A DNA stretch of 64,000 nucleotides, taken from NCBI GenBank assembly GCA_964487255.1, contig CAZAQV010000001.1, forward strand, positions 248,001 to 312,000. Reading direction: 5' to 3'. Origin of the DNA: CAZAQV01 sp964487255 (GTDB lineage: Bacteria > Myxococcota_A > Polyangia > Polyangiales > CAZAQV01). The notes under the pieces were generated by a model. It was not told where the DNA came from and made no database searches. It saw only the letters and a list, made by a program, of their open reading frames with translations. Numbering within the stretch: position 1 is the stretch's first letter; every line of letters begins with the position of its first letter. Shown here in pieces: positions 52,430-61,832 of the stretch. The position numbers were made by a program, and so were the translations under genes.

Positions 52430-52960
52430 TCAGGGCTCGTCGATGGACGGGCAGTGCATCGCATAGACCGTGCCGGCGATCGTCCCGCCAGGGAAGGCGA
52501 CATCGATTGCGGCCCAGAAGGTGTTGTTGGTGTACTCCAGGACCTCGATACTACCCGAATCGGAACGCAGGAGTGGCTCTTCGGTGAGGGCGCCTTCAAA
52601 GTCGAAGAGTACCGCCGAGAGCTCGTGCGCGCCGAGGGTGGTAGGGACTGTCCCCATGGTGAGTGTTCGTCCGGGTGAGACGTCCTGTTGGACTGTGCAG
52701 TCCGCACCCGGGGCATCCCCGTGGGCTTCGATATGCAGTGTGCCGTCCTTGTTCTTCCCGAAGACCCCAAGATCGAACGTTCGAAGGTCTGTAAAAGATG
52801 CGACTAAAGAGGTGTGTCTCTGGTTTCCTCCGGAGTCCGCGTCGAGCGATCCATCGAACGAGCTATCCGTGGCGGCGTCGAGGGCTGGTGCGGACGCTGA
52901 TTCTTTCGCGCAGGCCGAGCTGCACAGCATGGCAAAGCAAATCAAACGCTCCCACCGCAT
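52430..52960 (-). CDS. Hypothetical lipoprotein
   Basis: A 176-residue protein from ATG 52960 with a short signal peptide and the lipobox SSAC, an acidic linker (DAATDSSFDGSLDADSGG) and a C-terminal beta-rich domain with two Cys (GADCTVQQDV, YAMHCPSIDEP) that could form a disulfide. No family is recognised. It reads toward the metalloprotease gene, whose end it faces with 38 bases between. Confidence 0.65.
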   Translation of the reverse strand: MRWERLICFAMLCSSACAKESASAPALDAATDSSFDGSLDADSGGNQRHTSLVASFTDLRTFDLGVFGKNKDGTLHIEAHGDAPGADCTVQQDVSPGRTLTMGTVPTTLGAHELSAVLFDFEGALTEEPLLRSDSGSIEVLEYTNNTFWAAIDVAFPGGTIAGTVYAMHCPSIDEP

Positions 52961-53008
52961 GCGACCGGTATTCTGTCTGCGGGGAAACTTGTCAAACACT
53001 TCTACGGT

Positions 53009-55120
53009 CTAGGGCTGATACTCCCAGTGCCAGGGCTCGCCAGCGACGGTCTCGAAAAAGCCGAACTCGTGTGCATGAGCAGCCAACCATTGATATTGGG
53101 CGCTGCCACGGTCGCTTGAGTTCAGGTCGAGCGCATGACCGCTTTGGTGGTTGCTGTACCCGGGGCGCGCAGCGAGGTTCCCGTTGTTGCAGCTCCCGGT
53201 TTGATAGCAATTGTAGAGATACTGCTGCTCTTCGTGGCTTCGGTGTCCGCTGACGACCTCAAGCCCCACGCCAGCAGATTGTGCGGCCGTGGCCATTTGC
53301 CGGTACGCTCTGGCCGTGTCCACCTCGACCGGTTTTCCTCCGATGTCGACGACGCGAATGGTGTATCGACGGCCGTCGTCGTAGGCCACCACTTCGCGTG
53401 ATACAGCGGGCTGGCTGGAGAAGAACTCAGGGTCGGCAACCTTGCCTAGCGCATCGCGGGGTTGGAGCGGCCGGTAGTTGTCTGCGAGAGTCGTCCCGAT
53501 TTGGTTGAGGGAGGCGACTCGATCGCGAAGGACCACATCGCTTTCGCTGAGCTGGTTGAGTTTCTGTGTGAGGGAGCGAATCTGCTCGGCGCGATGGCTG
53601 TACTCGCGCCATTGCTCGCTATTGAGGCCGTTAAGCGTACCGTGGGCATGCTGCGCCTCATGGGCTGTGAGCAGGGCATTGTATTCCTGTTTGTGACGCA
53701 CATATTCGTCACGAAGGCGCTTGCGGGAGTCAATGAGGCTCTGCGCTTCGCGTTGCGTACGACGACCCAATCCCGAAAACGAGATCGAGGTCGATGAGAG
53801 GCCGTCTTCGAGTCGATCGATGTTGTCGCGGATGGCCTCCTGATGTTTGTTGAGCGCATGTTGTACGCTCTTGTCGTGCAGATCGGTTCCAACCATTGCA
53901 AGGAGCAGCTCCTCCGGCGACAAGTCGGGTTCCCCACCACCAAGATACAGCTTGCGGATGTCCGCCAGGGCGCCCTCGGCGTGCTCGGGGCCCATGCTTC
54001 TGAGAAGCTCCATTGGGTCGAGCCCAGCCTCTTCGTTTGTTTCGTCCCAAGTCAGCCGCGCGTGCTCAAGCGTGAGCATGACCTCCAGCGTTTCGAGTTC
54101 CTCCAGCCGCGCGCTTAGTGTCTCGTGGTAGTCACCAAGATCTGCTCCGAGGCTTGCCTCGAGCGCATCCATGGCTTCGAGTTGTTTGCGCAACTTGTCC
54201 GCGTCCGCGGCATAGCGATCAAGCTTCGTTTGCAGATCTTTGGCTGTAGGCCTGTTGAGGAGGCCCTCCTCCTGGAGCTGGCGAAGCTTCATGAGAGACA
54301 GAGTGTCGTGGTCATCACCAGCGAAGATCGGACCGAAATATGAGTTTTCCGCTGAGAAGGCGTCGCCCTCGTCCCAGGCTCCGTTGTGATTTGGTTGGAT
54401 CAACGCGAATGGAGACCCACCCCATTGGCCCGGAAGAAGTTCGAGCAAGGTCTCGAGTGGGCCAGGAAGGAGAATGAAGTCTTCCAGCAGAGACGAAACC
54501 GCGTCTCCGTGGTTCCAGGCTGCGACGGGTTTCTCACCCAGCGGACGCGAAGCCCACGCCTGGCGGTCGAGCTCGTTGAGCCGCGCGTTGCGTTCGGCAG
54601 CCTCCAGTCGAGAGAACGGGGCGCGAACCTCGTGAGCGAGGCGACCGGGAAACTCAACTGTGAAGGAGGAATTTCGCTGCTGGTAGGACATGCTCAGCGA
54701 AGCGCTTTGCTCCGAGAGCCGCTCATCGAAGCCCGTGGCACGGTCGACCAGTTCCCTTGCCGTCTCGCGCGCTACTGCCGCGACGCTGGAAGCGAACGAA
54801 GAAAACGAATCGGCTGGCTCGGGCGTTTTGGGGGACGCGCCATTAACGGCCGCGATGCCAGCTGCTACGGGATCCGCCGGTGTTGTGTGGTTTGCAGCCG
54901 CGTAACGATTGCCGACCGCGACGCTTGAAGGAGTGGGGTGCGTGGATGACGTCTTGTCTGCGAGGCCCGCGTGGACCGCATCGCCGAGGTTGCTGAGCGC
55001 GCCGACGACGACAAGGCCCGCGAGGATCGGCACGAGATAGCTCCCCGTAATGGAACCACCTTCGCTGCGAAACAGGACTGAACGCGTGGACACACGAAAA
55101 GAAGAAGGCTCACGGCACAT
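53009..55120 (-). CDS. M15B-type D-alanyl-D-alanine carboxypeptidase with pilin-like N-terminus and long coiled-coil region
   Basis: A 703-residue protein. Residues ~15-50 (SEGGSITGSYLVPILAGLVVVGALSNLGDAV) resemble the hydrophobic N-terminal helix of Flp-type pilins, but the conserved Glu at the fifth position is missing. A long central region of charged helices follows (KLDRYAADADKLRKQLEAMDALEASLGADL, and others), probably coiled coil. The C-terminal ~150 residues are a VanY/DdcY peptidase: SGHRSHEEQQYLYNCY, GYSNHQSGHALDLNSSDRG with the zinc-binding His and Asp, and EPWHWEY with the third His. It likely trims peptidoglycan at the membrane. The start among ATG 55120 and upstream codons is uncertain. 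Confidence 0.75.
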   Translation of the reverse strand: MCREPSSFRVSTRSVLFRSEGGSITGSYLVPILAGLVVVGALSNLGDAVHAGLADKTSSTHPTPSSVAVGNRYAAANHTTPADPVAAGIAAVNGASPKTPEPADSFSSFASSVAAVARETARELVDRATGFDERLSEQSASLSMSYQQRNSSFTVEFPGRLAHEVRAPFSRLEAAERNARLNELDRQAWASRPLGEKPVAAWNHGDAVSSLLEDFILLPGPLETLLELLPGQWGGSPFALIQPNHNGAWDEGDAFSAENSYFGPIFAGDDHDTLSLMKLRQLQEEGLLNRPTAKDLQTKLDRYAADADKLRKQLEAMDALEASLGADLGDYHETLSARLEELETLEVMLTLEHARLTWDETNEEAGLDPMELLRSMGPEHAEGALADIRKLYLGGGEPDLSPEELLLAMVGTDLHDKSVQHALNKHQEAIRDNIDRLEDGLSSTSISFSGLGRRTQREAQSLIDSRKRLRDEYVRHKQEYNALLTAHEAQHAHGTLNGLNSEQWREYSHRAEQIRSLTQKLNQLSESDVVLRDRVASLNQIGTTLADNYRPLQPRDALGKVADPEFFSSQPAVSREVVAYDDGRRYTIRVVDIGGKPVEVDTARAYRQMATAAQSAGVGLEVVSGHRSHEEQQYLYNCYQTGSCNNGNLAARPGYSNHQSGHALDLNSSDRGSAQYQWLAAHAHEFGFFETVAGEPWHWEYQP

Positions 55121-55312
55121 CGTGTGCGATTGATGCACAGAACGTACCAGGTCACAAAGGCAAAAATGATGAAATCTTTTGGGCACGTCGGATGGGTGTC
55201 GGGGTCCTCATTCGCCACCAACGGAGCCGAGGAGGCTCCTGATCGACGTTCTTGAAGCGCTGGGGCAGACGCTCCCAACTCGACGTGGTCAGCTCATCAC
55301 AAAGCCAACTCG

Positions 55313-56176
55313 CTAAACGCTTTCTCGCAGCACTTCGCGCATCAAGTCCACCGGCGCCAGCTCGCCGGTCCACCATTCGAAAGCGGCCGCGCCTTGGTGG
55401 AGCAACATGCCTATGCCATTGGCCGTTCGTAGGCCGCGCTCGGATGCGCGCTTCATCAACGTGGTTTGCGTGGGTTTATAGACCAAGTCCATCAAGCATG
55501 CGTAGTCGGGCAATGCGTCGAGTGGAACGGTTGTTGCGAAAGCCTCTGCCGAGGACGGGTCGGGGGTGTCACCGCTCGGCTTCTCGAGCGTTGCCGACGT
55601 CGCTTGCAGGACGAGCGAGGCTGGTTCGTACACGGAAGCGTCGGCCAGTTCGGCGGCTTCGATCCCACACTGGGCGCCGAAGTGAGCCCGCATCTCATCG
55701 CCCAGAAGCTTTGCCTTTTCCAGGTTACGAGCGGCGATCGTGACCTGCGATGCGCGCGCTCGCGCTGCCGCGACCACTGCAGCGCGAGCTGCGCCCCCGT
55801 TGCCAAGCACCAGTACGTGGGCGCCCTCAAGCTCAAAGCGCTCGTCGGCACACGCGCGTTGGATCCCGAAAACATCGGTATTGCGTCCACGAAGGCGACC
55901 CTGCGATACCTTGACGGTGTTGATCGCACCAACTTGCGTTGCCACATCGTGCATGTCGCCGACACGCTCGAAAACGGCAGCCTTGTGCGGCACCGTCACG
56001 TTGAAGCCAGTGAGTTCGCGAGCTGCGCGCTCGAGTGCAGCGGGAAGCTCTTCTGACTTCACGTCCCAAAGTTCGTAGCGCGCGCCGAGTCCGAGGTGCT
56101 GGAACGCCGCGTTGTGCATCGTGGGCGAGAGCGAATGGGACACCGGGTGGCCCAGGAGCGCGAAACGAAGTGTCAT
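55313..56176 (-). CDS. aroE: Shikimate dehydrogenase
   Basis: A 287-residue enzyme with the family opening LRFALLGHPVSHSLSPTMHNAAF (substrate-binding Ser residues) and the catalytic Lys in GFNVTVPHK. The NADP-binding loop GNGGAARAAV and the C-terminal GIGMLLHQGAAAFEWW are present. It reduces 3-dehydroshikimate to shikimate in aromatic amino-acid synthesis. Its ATG overlaps the stop of xseA (ATGA), so it is co-translated with the exonuclease gene. The length is normal. Confidence 0.95.
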   Translation of the reverse strand: MTLRFALLGHPVSHSLSPTMHNAAFQHLGLGARYELWDVKSEELPAALERAARELTGFNVTVPHKAAVFERVGDMHDVATQVGAINTVKVSQGRLRGRNTDVFGIQRACADERFELEGAHVLVLGNGGAARAAVVAAARARASQVTIAARNLEKAKLLGDEMRAHFGAQCGIEAAELADASVYEPASLVLQATSATLEKPSGDTPDPSSAEAFATTVPLDALPDYACLMDLVYKPTQTTLMKRASERGLRTANGIGMLLHQGAAAFEWWTGELAPVDLMREVLRESV

Positions 56177-57579
56177 GAAGAGCCCTTCTGGGCAGGGGGG
56201 CTTGTGCGTTGTACGACCGCCTCGATTTCGCCGCGGTGTAGCCGGATGCGCAGTGCGTCATCTTTCTTGACGGCTTGGGCATCGACCAATGCCGTGCCAG
56301 ACTCTTCTGCAAAAACAACAGCGTAGCCTCGTGCGAGGACCGCGACTGGCGAGAGCGTGTCGAGCCTTGCGCCGAGCGCATCGAGGCAGTGTCGCGTGTT
56401 TCGTAGCGATCGCTGAATACTCGGAGGCAGGGCGCTGCCTGCCGAGAGTAAGCGTTGTCGATCGTGCATGAGTCTTCGCCGCGGATCCACGAGCAGCAGC
56501 GATGAAGCCGCATCGTGCAGCGCACGTCGAGAGCAGCGAATCTGTGTGTAGACGAGGCGTTCGAGGTCGGTGCCAAGCGAAGTAAGCTGCCGGCGGACGC
56601 CTGCAACGGCATGGCGAGGGTCGGTCAGCGTTTGCCCGAGTCGTTCGAGTCGAAGACGTTTTCCATCGAGGAGTGCGTCGAAAGCGCGCTCGAGCCGTCG
56701 CTCTGCATTACGGACGCTGCGCTCGAGGGCCGCTCGCTCTGGCACGGCGATTTCCGCCGCATTTGAAGGCGTGGCTGCTCGGACGTCGGCGATGAGGTCG
56801 CAGATCGTCACGTCCACTTCGTGCCCGACGCCTGAAATGACGGGTACGCGACATGCGGTGATGGCGCGTGCCACGACCTCTTCATTGAACGCCCAGAGGT
56901 CTTCCGCGGAGCCTCCGCCGCGCGTGACGATCACGAGATCGAGGTTTGGTACGCGCTGGATGTCCTCGATCGCCGCTGCGATGCTTTGCGCTGCGCTCTG
57001 GCCTTGAACGAGGCAATCGCTGACGACGATACGTACAGGAGAGCGACCTTTCGCGACACGCAGAACATCGTGGATGGCGGCCCCGGACGCGGAGGTGACG
57101 ACGCCGATGGTTCTCGGAAAAAGTGGCAAGTCACGCTTGCGCTCCGGTTCGAGTAGACCCTCGGCCTCAAGCTTACGACGAACGGCATCGAAGCGCGCCT
57201 GAAGCGTACCTTCGCCCACCGCGCTTAGGGATCGGGCGATGAGTTGGTAGCTGCCTCGCGCCTCATAGAGGCTCAAACTGCCGCGCGCCTGGACCAGGGC
57301 GCCGTTTTCGATCTTGACTTTGACGCGCTGAGCATCGCTACGGAAGAGCACGCAACGGATCTGGGCATTGTCTTCGGGATCGTTGAGGGTGAAATAGAAA
57401 TGTCCGGAAGACGCGCGTGTGACGTTGGACAGTTCTCCTTGCACCAAGATGCTGCGATACCCGTCCTCAAGTAGATAGCGGATCTCTCGATTTAGCTTTG
57501 CGACCGAGTACGCCTCCTCCTGGGGTGCGTTTTCGGCCTGCTTGGACTCGTCTGCCCAGTCGAATAGCGAGTAGTCCAC
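56173..57579 (-). CDS. xseA: Exodeoxyribonuclease VII large subunit
   Basis: A 468-residue protein of the XseA family: the OB-fold N-terminus (SVAKLNREIRYLLEDGYRSILVQGELSNVTRASSGHFYFTLND), the catalytic region RDLPLFPRTIGVVTSASGAAIHDVL, and GGGSAEDLWAFNEEVVARAI with SGVGHEVDVTICDLIADVRAATPSNAAE, then a long coiled coil. With the small subunit XseB it degrades single-stranded DNA. I prefer the GTG at 57579, directly after the rhomboid stop, over the upstream ATG at 57636, which overlaps the rhomboid gene by 56 bases and adds residues that are not conserved in the family. No xseB gene is seen in this window. Confidence 0.92.
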   Translation of the reverse strand: MDYSLFDWADESKQAENAPQEEAYSVAKLNREIRYLLEDGYRSILVQGELSNVTRASSGHFYFTLNDPEDNAQIRCVLFRSDAQRVKVKIENGALVQARGSLSLYEARGSYQLIARSLSAVGEGTLQARFDAVRRKLEAEGLLEPERKRDLPLFPRTIGVVTSASGAAIHDVLRVAKGRSPVRIVVSDCLVQGQSAAQSIAAAIEDIQRVPNLDLVIVTRGGGSAEDLWAFNEEVVARAITACRVPVISGVGHEVDVTICDLIADVRAATPSNAAEIAVPERAALERSVRNAERRLERAFDALLDGKRLRLERLGQTLTDPRHAVAGVRRQLTSLGTDLERLVYTQIRCSRRALHDAASSLLLVDPRRRLMHDRQRLLSAGSALPPSIQRSLRNTRHCLDALGARLDTLSPVAVLARGYAVVFAEESGTALVDAQAVKKDDALRIRLHRGEIEAVVQRTSPPAQKGSS

Positions 57580-57580
57580 G

Positions 57581-58498
57581 TTATGCAGCGCCTGGAGGCT
57601 TTCGTCCCAGGCTTCCCAAAAAGCCGAAGAGCGCACCGATCGCGAGTCCCCCGGCGTGGGCCCAATTGGCGATAGGCATAAAATCGAGCCAGCCCAGGAC
57701 GAACCAAACCATCATCCAGACAACCAGTTGTTGGGGGAGGCGATAACCCACCCAGGGGTCGAACTTGCCGCGAATCCACAAGTAACCGAATAGGGCGAAC
57801 ACCACCCCGCTCATACCGACGAAGTGGGGCCCAACCATTACGTACTGGAGCGTGTTGCTCCCGACCGCCGAAAGTAGGACGAGGAGCCCAAGCAACCAGG
57901 CCGAGTGAAAACGCTCGAAGATGGTACCCAGGTCTTTGAGCCACATCATGTTGAACACGATGTGCAAGATCGCGAACCAGCCCGTACGCAAACTCGCGTG
58001 CATGAATGCGGGCGTCACCCAGCGCCAGTATTGACCGTCAACCGCCTCGAGGGGCGAGAGTCCAAGCTTCTGCGCAAGTCCGGGGTGCTTGGCGTACGTG
58101 AGGGCGGCGCGCAGGCTGTGAAGCTCAAAGCCCTCAACCAGGATGTAGATGGCGACGCATGTTGCGATCAAGATAAACGTTAGTGGTGCGACGCCGCTGC
58201 GCATCGGTCGAGGCCTGCGCGAGCGAACGACCTTTCGTTCCTTTTTCTCGGCGACCTTGATCTCTTTTTCGCGCTGCTCGGCAACCTTGAGCGCTTCGTG
58301 GATTCGCGGGTCATTGGGTGCCTCACGGTAGACTTCGAACGATTTTTGGGCAGCTTCCATCTGGTCTTCGTCGAAGACCCAGACGGTGTGTCTTCCATCT
58401 CGCCCCTTATCAACCCGATTCTCAATTCCCTGCGCGAACAGGACCGCGCCGAAGCGCTCCGCTTCTACTTTGGCTTCAAACTGAGCTACCGCACGCAC
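57581..58498 (-). CDS. glpG: GlpG-like rhomboid intramembrane serine protease
   Basis: A 305-residue protein with the layout of E. coli GlpG: an N-terminal cytoplasmic domain (AEERFGAVLFAQGIENRV, TVWVFDEDQMEAAQKSFEVY, NDPRIHEALKVAEQ), a charged linker, then six transmembrane helices. The catalytic Ser lies in GMSGVVFALFGY and the catalytic His in ANWAHAGGLAIG; HIVFNMMWLKDLG corresponds to the conserved HxxxN region. It cleaves transmembrane segments of membrane proteins. In some bacteria rhomboids of the rhombosortase group process C-terminal sorting tails, but this one is of the GlpG type. Confidence 0.9.
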   Translation of the reverse strand: MRAVAQFEAKVEAERFGAVLFAQGIENRVDKGRDGRHTVWVFDEDQMEAAQKSFEVYREAPNDPRIHEALKVAEQREKEIKVAEKKERKVVRSRRPRPMRSGVAPLTFILIATCVAIYILVEGFELHSLRAALTYAKHPGLAQKLGLSPLEAVDGQYWRWVTPAFMHASLRTGWFAILHIVFNMMWLKDLGTIFERFHSAWLLGLLVLLSAVGSNTLQYVMVGPHFVGMSGVVFALFGYLWIRGKFDPWVGYRLPQQLVVWMMVWFVLGWLDFMPIANWAHAGGLAIGALFGFLGSLGRKPPGAA

Positions 58499-58821
58499 GA
58501 GCTACGCTTTTACGGCAAACGAGCGGGTCCCTTCAACCCGCAGGTGCCTGGCCGGCCTGCGAGCTGACCGCAACGCAATGACCGCCAGCGCCGAACGCGA
58601 AAAACTGCACCCGCTGCCCGGATCCTTCTCCGTCGCGTCCCGAGACCCTTGCGGTTCACAGAGAAGGGTGTTGACCTCTTCGATCGGATTTCCGCCGTTA
58701 GCATCTTGCTCGGAGAACTCGCTCAACCCGGGGCCTGCATCCCGTCCAGCGTCTTGTGTCGAGTCGGATGCCTCGGCATCCCTCTTTACTGTTTCCAAGC
58801 AGCGTGCGAAACTCGCCGACC
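58499..58821. other. Gap between the rhomboid gene and the next gene
   Basis: About 320 bases containing only the doubtful acidic frame described separately. Both promoters of the divergent neighbours should lie here. No clear hairpin or DnaA/parS-like motif is seen. Confidence 0.35.
58502..58798 (-). CDS. Small acidic frame of uncertain status
   Basis: A 98-residue frame with a TTG start, upstream of the rhomboid gene on the same strand (it ends only 4 bases before it). The N-terminal half (EASDSTQDAGRDAGPG) resembles the acidic linkers of lipoproteins in this genome, but there is no signal peptide. The C-terminus (GSGCSFSRSALAVIALRSARR) weakly recalls a sorting tail without a proper hydrophobic helix. 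It may be a relic of a decayed surface-protein gene or chance. Confidence 0.3.
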   Translation of the reverse strand: METVKRDAEASDSTQDAGRDAGPGLSEFSEQDANGGNPIEEVNTLLCEPQGSRDATEKDPGSGCSFSRSALAVIALRSARRPARHLRVEGTRSFAVKA

Positions 58822-59814
58822 ATGAGCACCAAATACTTTATCTCTCCGTTTGCAAACATCCGCTGTCTCGAGGGTTCGATCACCGCGCTCGGTGAAAAAG
58901 ACCTTGTAGAGTTTGAGGGTGGTGAGGCGCTCCTCTTGGCGGCTTTCGCGATCCCACGCTCGTGCGAAGAGGCCGCGCAGTTTCTCAACAATCACGGTTT
59001 CGATTCCGGCGCGGATAGTCTTAAAGCCGATGTCGAGCTGCTTTGCAGCGCAGGAGTGCTCAAGGATGACTCATCGGGCGACTACGCGAGGCTACAGGCA
59101 GTCGGCGGCGGCGCCTTCTATTCGGCTAGTGTTCTTCACCAAAAGCTCGGCCATGACGCTTCGCTCGAAATCCCATTCGAGAAGGGCAAGATAGCAGATG
59201 TGCGCAATCACGAGGGTCGCCCGATTCCAGAGATGCCGTATCCGGTCGCGCATTGGCTCGGCGGGTATGACCTCTCGTCCAAGAGTGCCGGGGTTATGGC
59301 TCGCGATGGCCTGGGCTGGTGGTCGGAGACCTTCGCGGACGTTAAGGTTCTCAAAGGACCGGGTATCAGCGCTATGCAGCTCTCGAGCTATCCAAAAGGA
59401 AACATAACAGTGGTCGATGCGTTTCCGACGGGTGGGAACCTCGATTTGGTCGAGCTCGCACCGATCGAAGGTGAAGAGACCGACCTGGCCAAGCTTGCGC
59501 TCCAGTGCGTCTCGGACACTGGGGCGATCGTGTTGCGGACACCGGAGTGGCAGCCCAATGCCCTTGCGGTGTTGCGGGCGAGTGACATGATTGAAATTAA
59601 CTTGGCGGGCTTTCAGCCGTTTGCGGACGCGCCTCGTGGCTGCTCTGTATTTATTTCGAGAAAGTTTGACTGGAAACACAAGAATCCAGCTGCTGCGCCG
59701 ATCCCTACGGGTGGTGTCGCCGCATCCTCTGATCTTTCCAAACCGCAACGAATGTCACTCGCCCCCAGCGCGCGCAAGTCGCTTCGTCCTTCGCTTCGCG
59801 TCCCCAAGAAATAG
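58822..59814 (+). CDS. Hypothetical cytoplasmic protein
   Basis: A 330-residue protein from ATG 58822 (MSTKYFISPFANIRCLEGSI). No signal peptide or transmembrane segment. It has a mixed alpha/beta first half including EGGEALLLAAFAIPRSCEEAAQFL and a central domain with YPVAHWLGGYDL, GWWSETFADVKVLKGPG and YPKGNITVVDAFPTGGNLDLVELAP. The C-terminal ~50 residues are basic and low-complexity (RMSLAPSARKSLRPSLRVPKK), possibly nucleic-acid or membrane interacting. The family is not recognised. It faces the next gene with only 6 bases between the stops. Confidence 0.7.
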   Translation: MSTKYFISPFANIRCLEGSITALGEKDLVEFEGGEALLLAAFAIPRSCEEAAQFLNNHGFDSGADSLKADVELLCSAGVLKDDSSGDYARLQAVGGGAFYSASVLHQKLGHDASLEIPFEKGKIADVRNHEGRPIPEMPYPVAHWLGGYDLSSKSAGVMARDGLGWWSETFADVKVLKGPGISAMQLSSYPKGNITVVDAFPTGGNLDLVELAPIEGEETDLAKLALQCVSDTGAIVLRTPEWQPNALAVLRASDMIEINLAGFQPFADAPRGCSVFISRKFDWKHKNPAAAPIPTGGVAASSDLSKPQRMSLAPSARKSLRPSLRVPKK

Positions 59815-59820
59815 GGCAGC

Positions 59821-61020
59821 TTACGGGCGGGCTTGGCCTGGCTCTACGCCGTTAGTCCCAACCGGATTCGACCTGCGTAAAGTCGTCCGAAGCTTCGCCT
59901 GATACGTTGCGTTTTGGTTGTCTTCGGTGCACGGAAAGCGGGCCTGGCGAATTGCCGCCGTTAGGCACTGGGTCAGCGCAGGGTTGGCTCCGCCGCCTGT
60001 CAGGTGTGCGGACAGCAGGTGCCCCGAGCCGTTTACGGAAATGCGAAGATCGCGTTCGTCGGGAAGCGCTACCGGGTGTTGCGCAAAGCAGTTTTGCACA
60101 CTGCCCAAGAAGTGTGTGAAGGAGCTATCGACGGCTTTAACGAAGTTGGGGCTCGGGCGCTCTTCGGCAGCGGCTACCGTGGGCCCCGTTTTCGACGCGC
60201 GATTGAACAGATCGATGCGCACGCGTGCGCGCCCCGTCGTGTGAAGTTGCTTGGGCAAGGTGGTGGCCTTGGCTGCGCGGCATAGGCAACTCGCACGTGC
60301 GCCGCTGCGGTCTAGCGAGAGGTCGACGTCCGCTTCACAGCCGCTGACCTGTCCGCCCGCAACCGTCGCAAGCAGGATCGACTCCCCCTGCCCCAAGCCG
60401 CTTGATTTGGGCGCATGGCAGATCTGCAGCGCGTGCTCGAGTGCTTCGAAGTCTTCTTTGTAGACCGGGTTGGTTGTGCCGTATGCCGTGATGTTGCTGA
60501 TCATCAGTGGTTGGTCGCTGTCATCGAGACGGCCGAGGGGAGCGCCGCCGTCGTTCGACACCTGACGAAGGTTGCTGACGGCCTCGAGCCAGAGCGCGAC
60601 TTCGTGTGCTTGCTCGCTGGGGACGCTCGACTCCCAACTTGAGGATGATGCGTCTTGTCCGGCTCCTGTCACCCAAACGCGGAGTTTGCATTGCCCGGTT
60701 ACGCACAGTGCTCCCACGCCGATTTCACCCACCTGCGGATAGATAACTTCGAGTGGCGCTTTTTCGATCGCGCTCGCGGCGCATCGGTTGGCGGGCAGTC
60801 GCTCGAACGAGTCGGCGGGCATCAAGCGCGCGCCTTGCCCGGCCGCCCACGAGTGCACCGCTTGAGCGAGCTGGGCGCGCTCGTTTGCAAAGAGTGGCGC
60901 ATCGCCGTGCACATCGCTGACCAAGAGCCACCCCTGTCCGAAGGGCGATCCTGGCGCTTGGGCCCACGCGCTCGGGGCGCACAGTAGGACCAGGCTGGAG
61001 ATGAGGGCGCGAAACTTCAC
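59821..61020 (-). CDS. Hypothetical secreted protein with AgmX/PglI-type C-terminus
   Basis: A 399-residue protein with a signal peptide (ISSLVLLCAPSAWAQAP). The N-terminal domain has Cys pairs (NRCAASAIEKAP, VGALCVTGQCKLRVWV). The central part contains ICHAPKSSGLGQG and CLCRAAKATTLP. The C-terminal 90 residues (FLGSVQNCFAQHPVALPDERDLRISVNGSGHLLSAHLTGGGANPALTQCLTAAIRQARFP) are the pattern of a module found at the C-terminus of many myxobacterial envelope proteins, similar to TonB-like/AgmX domains: two Cys flanking a beta sheet. The exact role is unknown; the module suggests periplasmic assembly or binding. Confidence 0.7.
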   Translation of the reverse strand: MKFRALISSLVLLCAPSAWAQAPGSPFGQGWLLVSDVHGDAPLFANERAQLAQAVHSWAAGQGARLMPADSFERLPANRCAASAIEKAPLEVIYPQVGEIGVGALCVTGQCKLRVWVTGAGQDASSSSWESSVPSEQAHEVALWLEAVSNLRQVSNDGGAPLGRLDDSDQPLMISNITAYGTTNPVYKEDFEALEHALQICHAPKSSGLGQGESILLATVAGGQVSGCEADVDLSLDRSGARASCLCRAAKATTLPKQLHTTGRARVRIDLFNRASKTGPTVAAAEERPSPNFVKAVDSSFTHFLGSVQNCFAQHPVALPDERDLRISVNGSGHLLSAHLTGGGANPALTQCLTAAIRQARFPCTEDNQNATYQAKLRTTLRRSNPVGTNGVEPGQARP

Positions 61021-61212
61021 CTCTTATGGGTGGAGCAAGATCCACACCAGGACAGAGCGAGAGGATCTCTGAATGATCTCAACAGCCTGGTCGTGGACAA
61101 GCGTTCACGATCGTCAAGGTCCGTTCACAGCAGCAGTCGAAACCGGCCTGAGGACCGAATACGATCGGTGCGAGCGAGCGTTCCGTGGTGTTCCTAAATC
61201 ACGATTTGCGGT

Positions 61213-61830
61213 TCAGCGACTCGAGGTGTCGACAACGCAAGCTCCGTCGCATCGAGCGCTGACGCTTGGGCATCGAGCCGGCCAAGCCGAATAAAAGGGG
61301 TCCACGGAATCCGCGAGCAGTTCCACCCAGTCGGTTCCATCCACATAGTTGCAGGTGAAGAGCGAAAGATAGGCTGAATCGACATTGTAGCCGAGGAAAG
61401 CCACCGTCGAGCGATTGCTCGCTGCGCGAACAGGAATCGCGACCGGTTGTTCCGATGCGAATGCGCACATGTCGGCGTCGTATCGCCAGTCGATCCATGG
61501 CTCCTCCAGCGAAGCGAGAGATTGACGGGCGTAGCGGGCCCAGCTCCAAATTTCATCGCAGGAGGTGTTGGCATCGGCGATCAAGACGTGTCCCCGATCG
61601 GTGTTGATGATGTCCGCATCGTTCTGAAACTCGACGTAGAGCTCGCCAGCCAGCTCGTTTGCGGCACCACTTCCGCTGTCGACCATGGCAAGCAGATCCC
61701 TCGTTCCCGCGTCGCTGCCATCGTTGACGGTGAAGACGCCGGTGCGATCGTCGTCGTTATGAGGCGCGTGGTACTTCGGAGTAAAACAGCCGGCCAACAC
61801 TAGGGGCACAAGGATTAACGATGCTCGCAT
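61213..61830 (-). CDS. Tandem lipoprotein family, member 1 (most divergent)
   Basis: A 205-residue lipoprotein from ATG 61830 with lipobox LAGC. The mature domain has the family landmarks: ELYVEFQNDADIINTDRGHVLI, ANTSCDE, WIDWRYDADMCAF, EQPVAIPV, TVAFLGYNVDSAYLSLFTCNY and CPSVSARCDGACVVD. Four Cys positions shared with the other members could form two disulfides. The start follows the stop of member 2 after two bases (TAGCCATG), so the two are co-translated. I recognise no database family from memory; it may be an undescribed lipoprotein family. Confidence 0.75.
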   Translation of the reverse strand: MRASLILVPLVLAGCFTPKYHAPHNDDDRTGVFTVNDGSDAGTRDLLAMVDSGSGAANELAGELYVEFQNDADIINTDRGHVLIADANTSCDEIWSWARYARQSLASLEEPWIDWRYDADMCAFASEQPVAIPVRAASNRSTVAFLGYNVDSAYLSLFTCNYVDGTDWVELLADSVDPFYSAWPARCPSVSARCDGACVVDTSSR

Positions 61831-61832
61831 GG

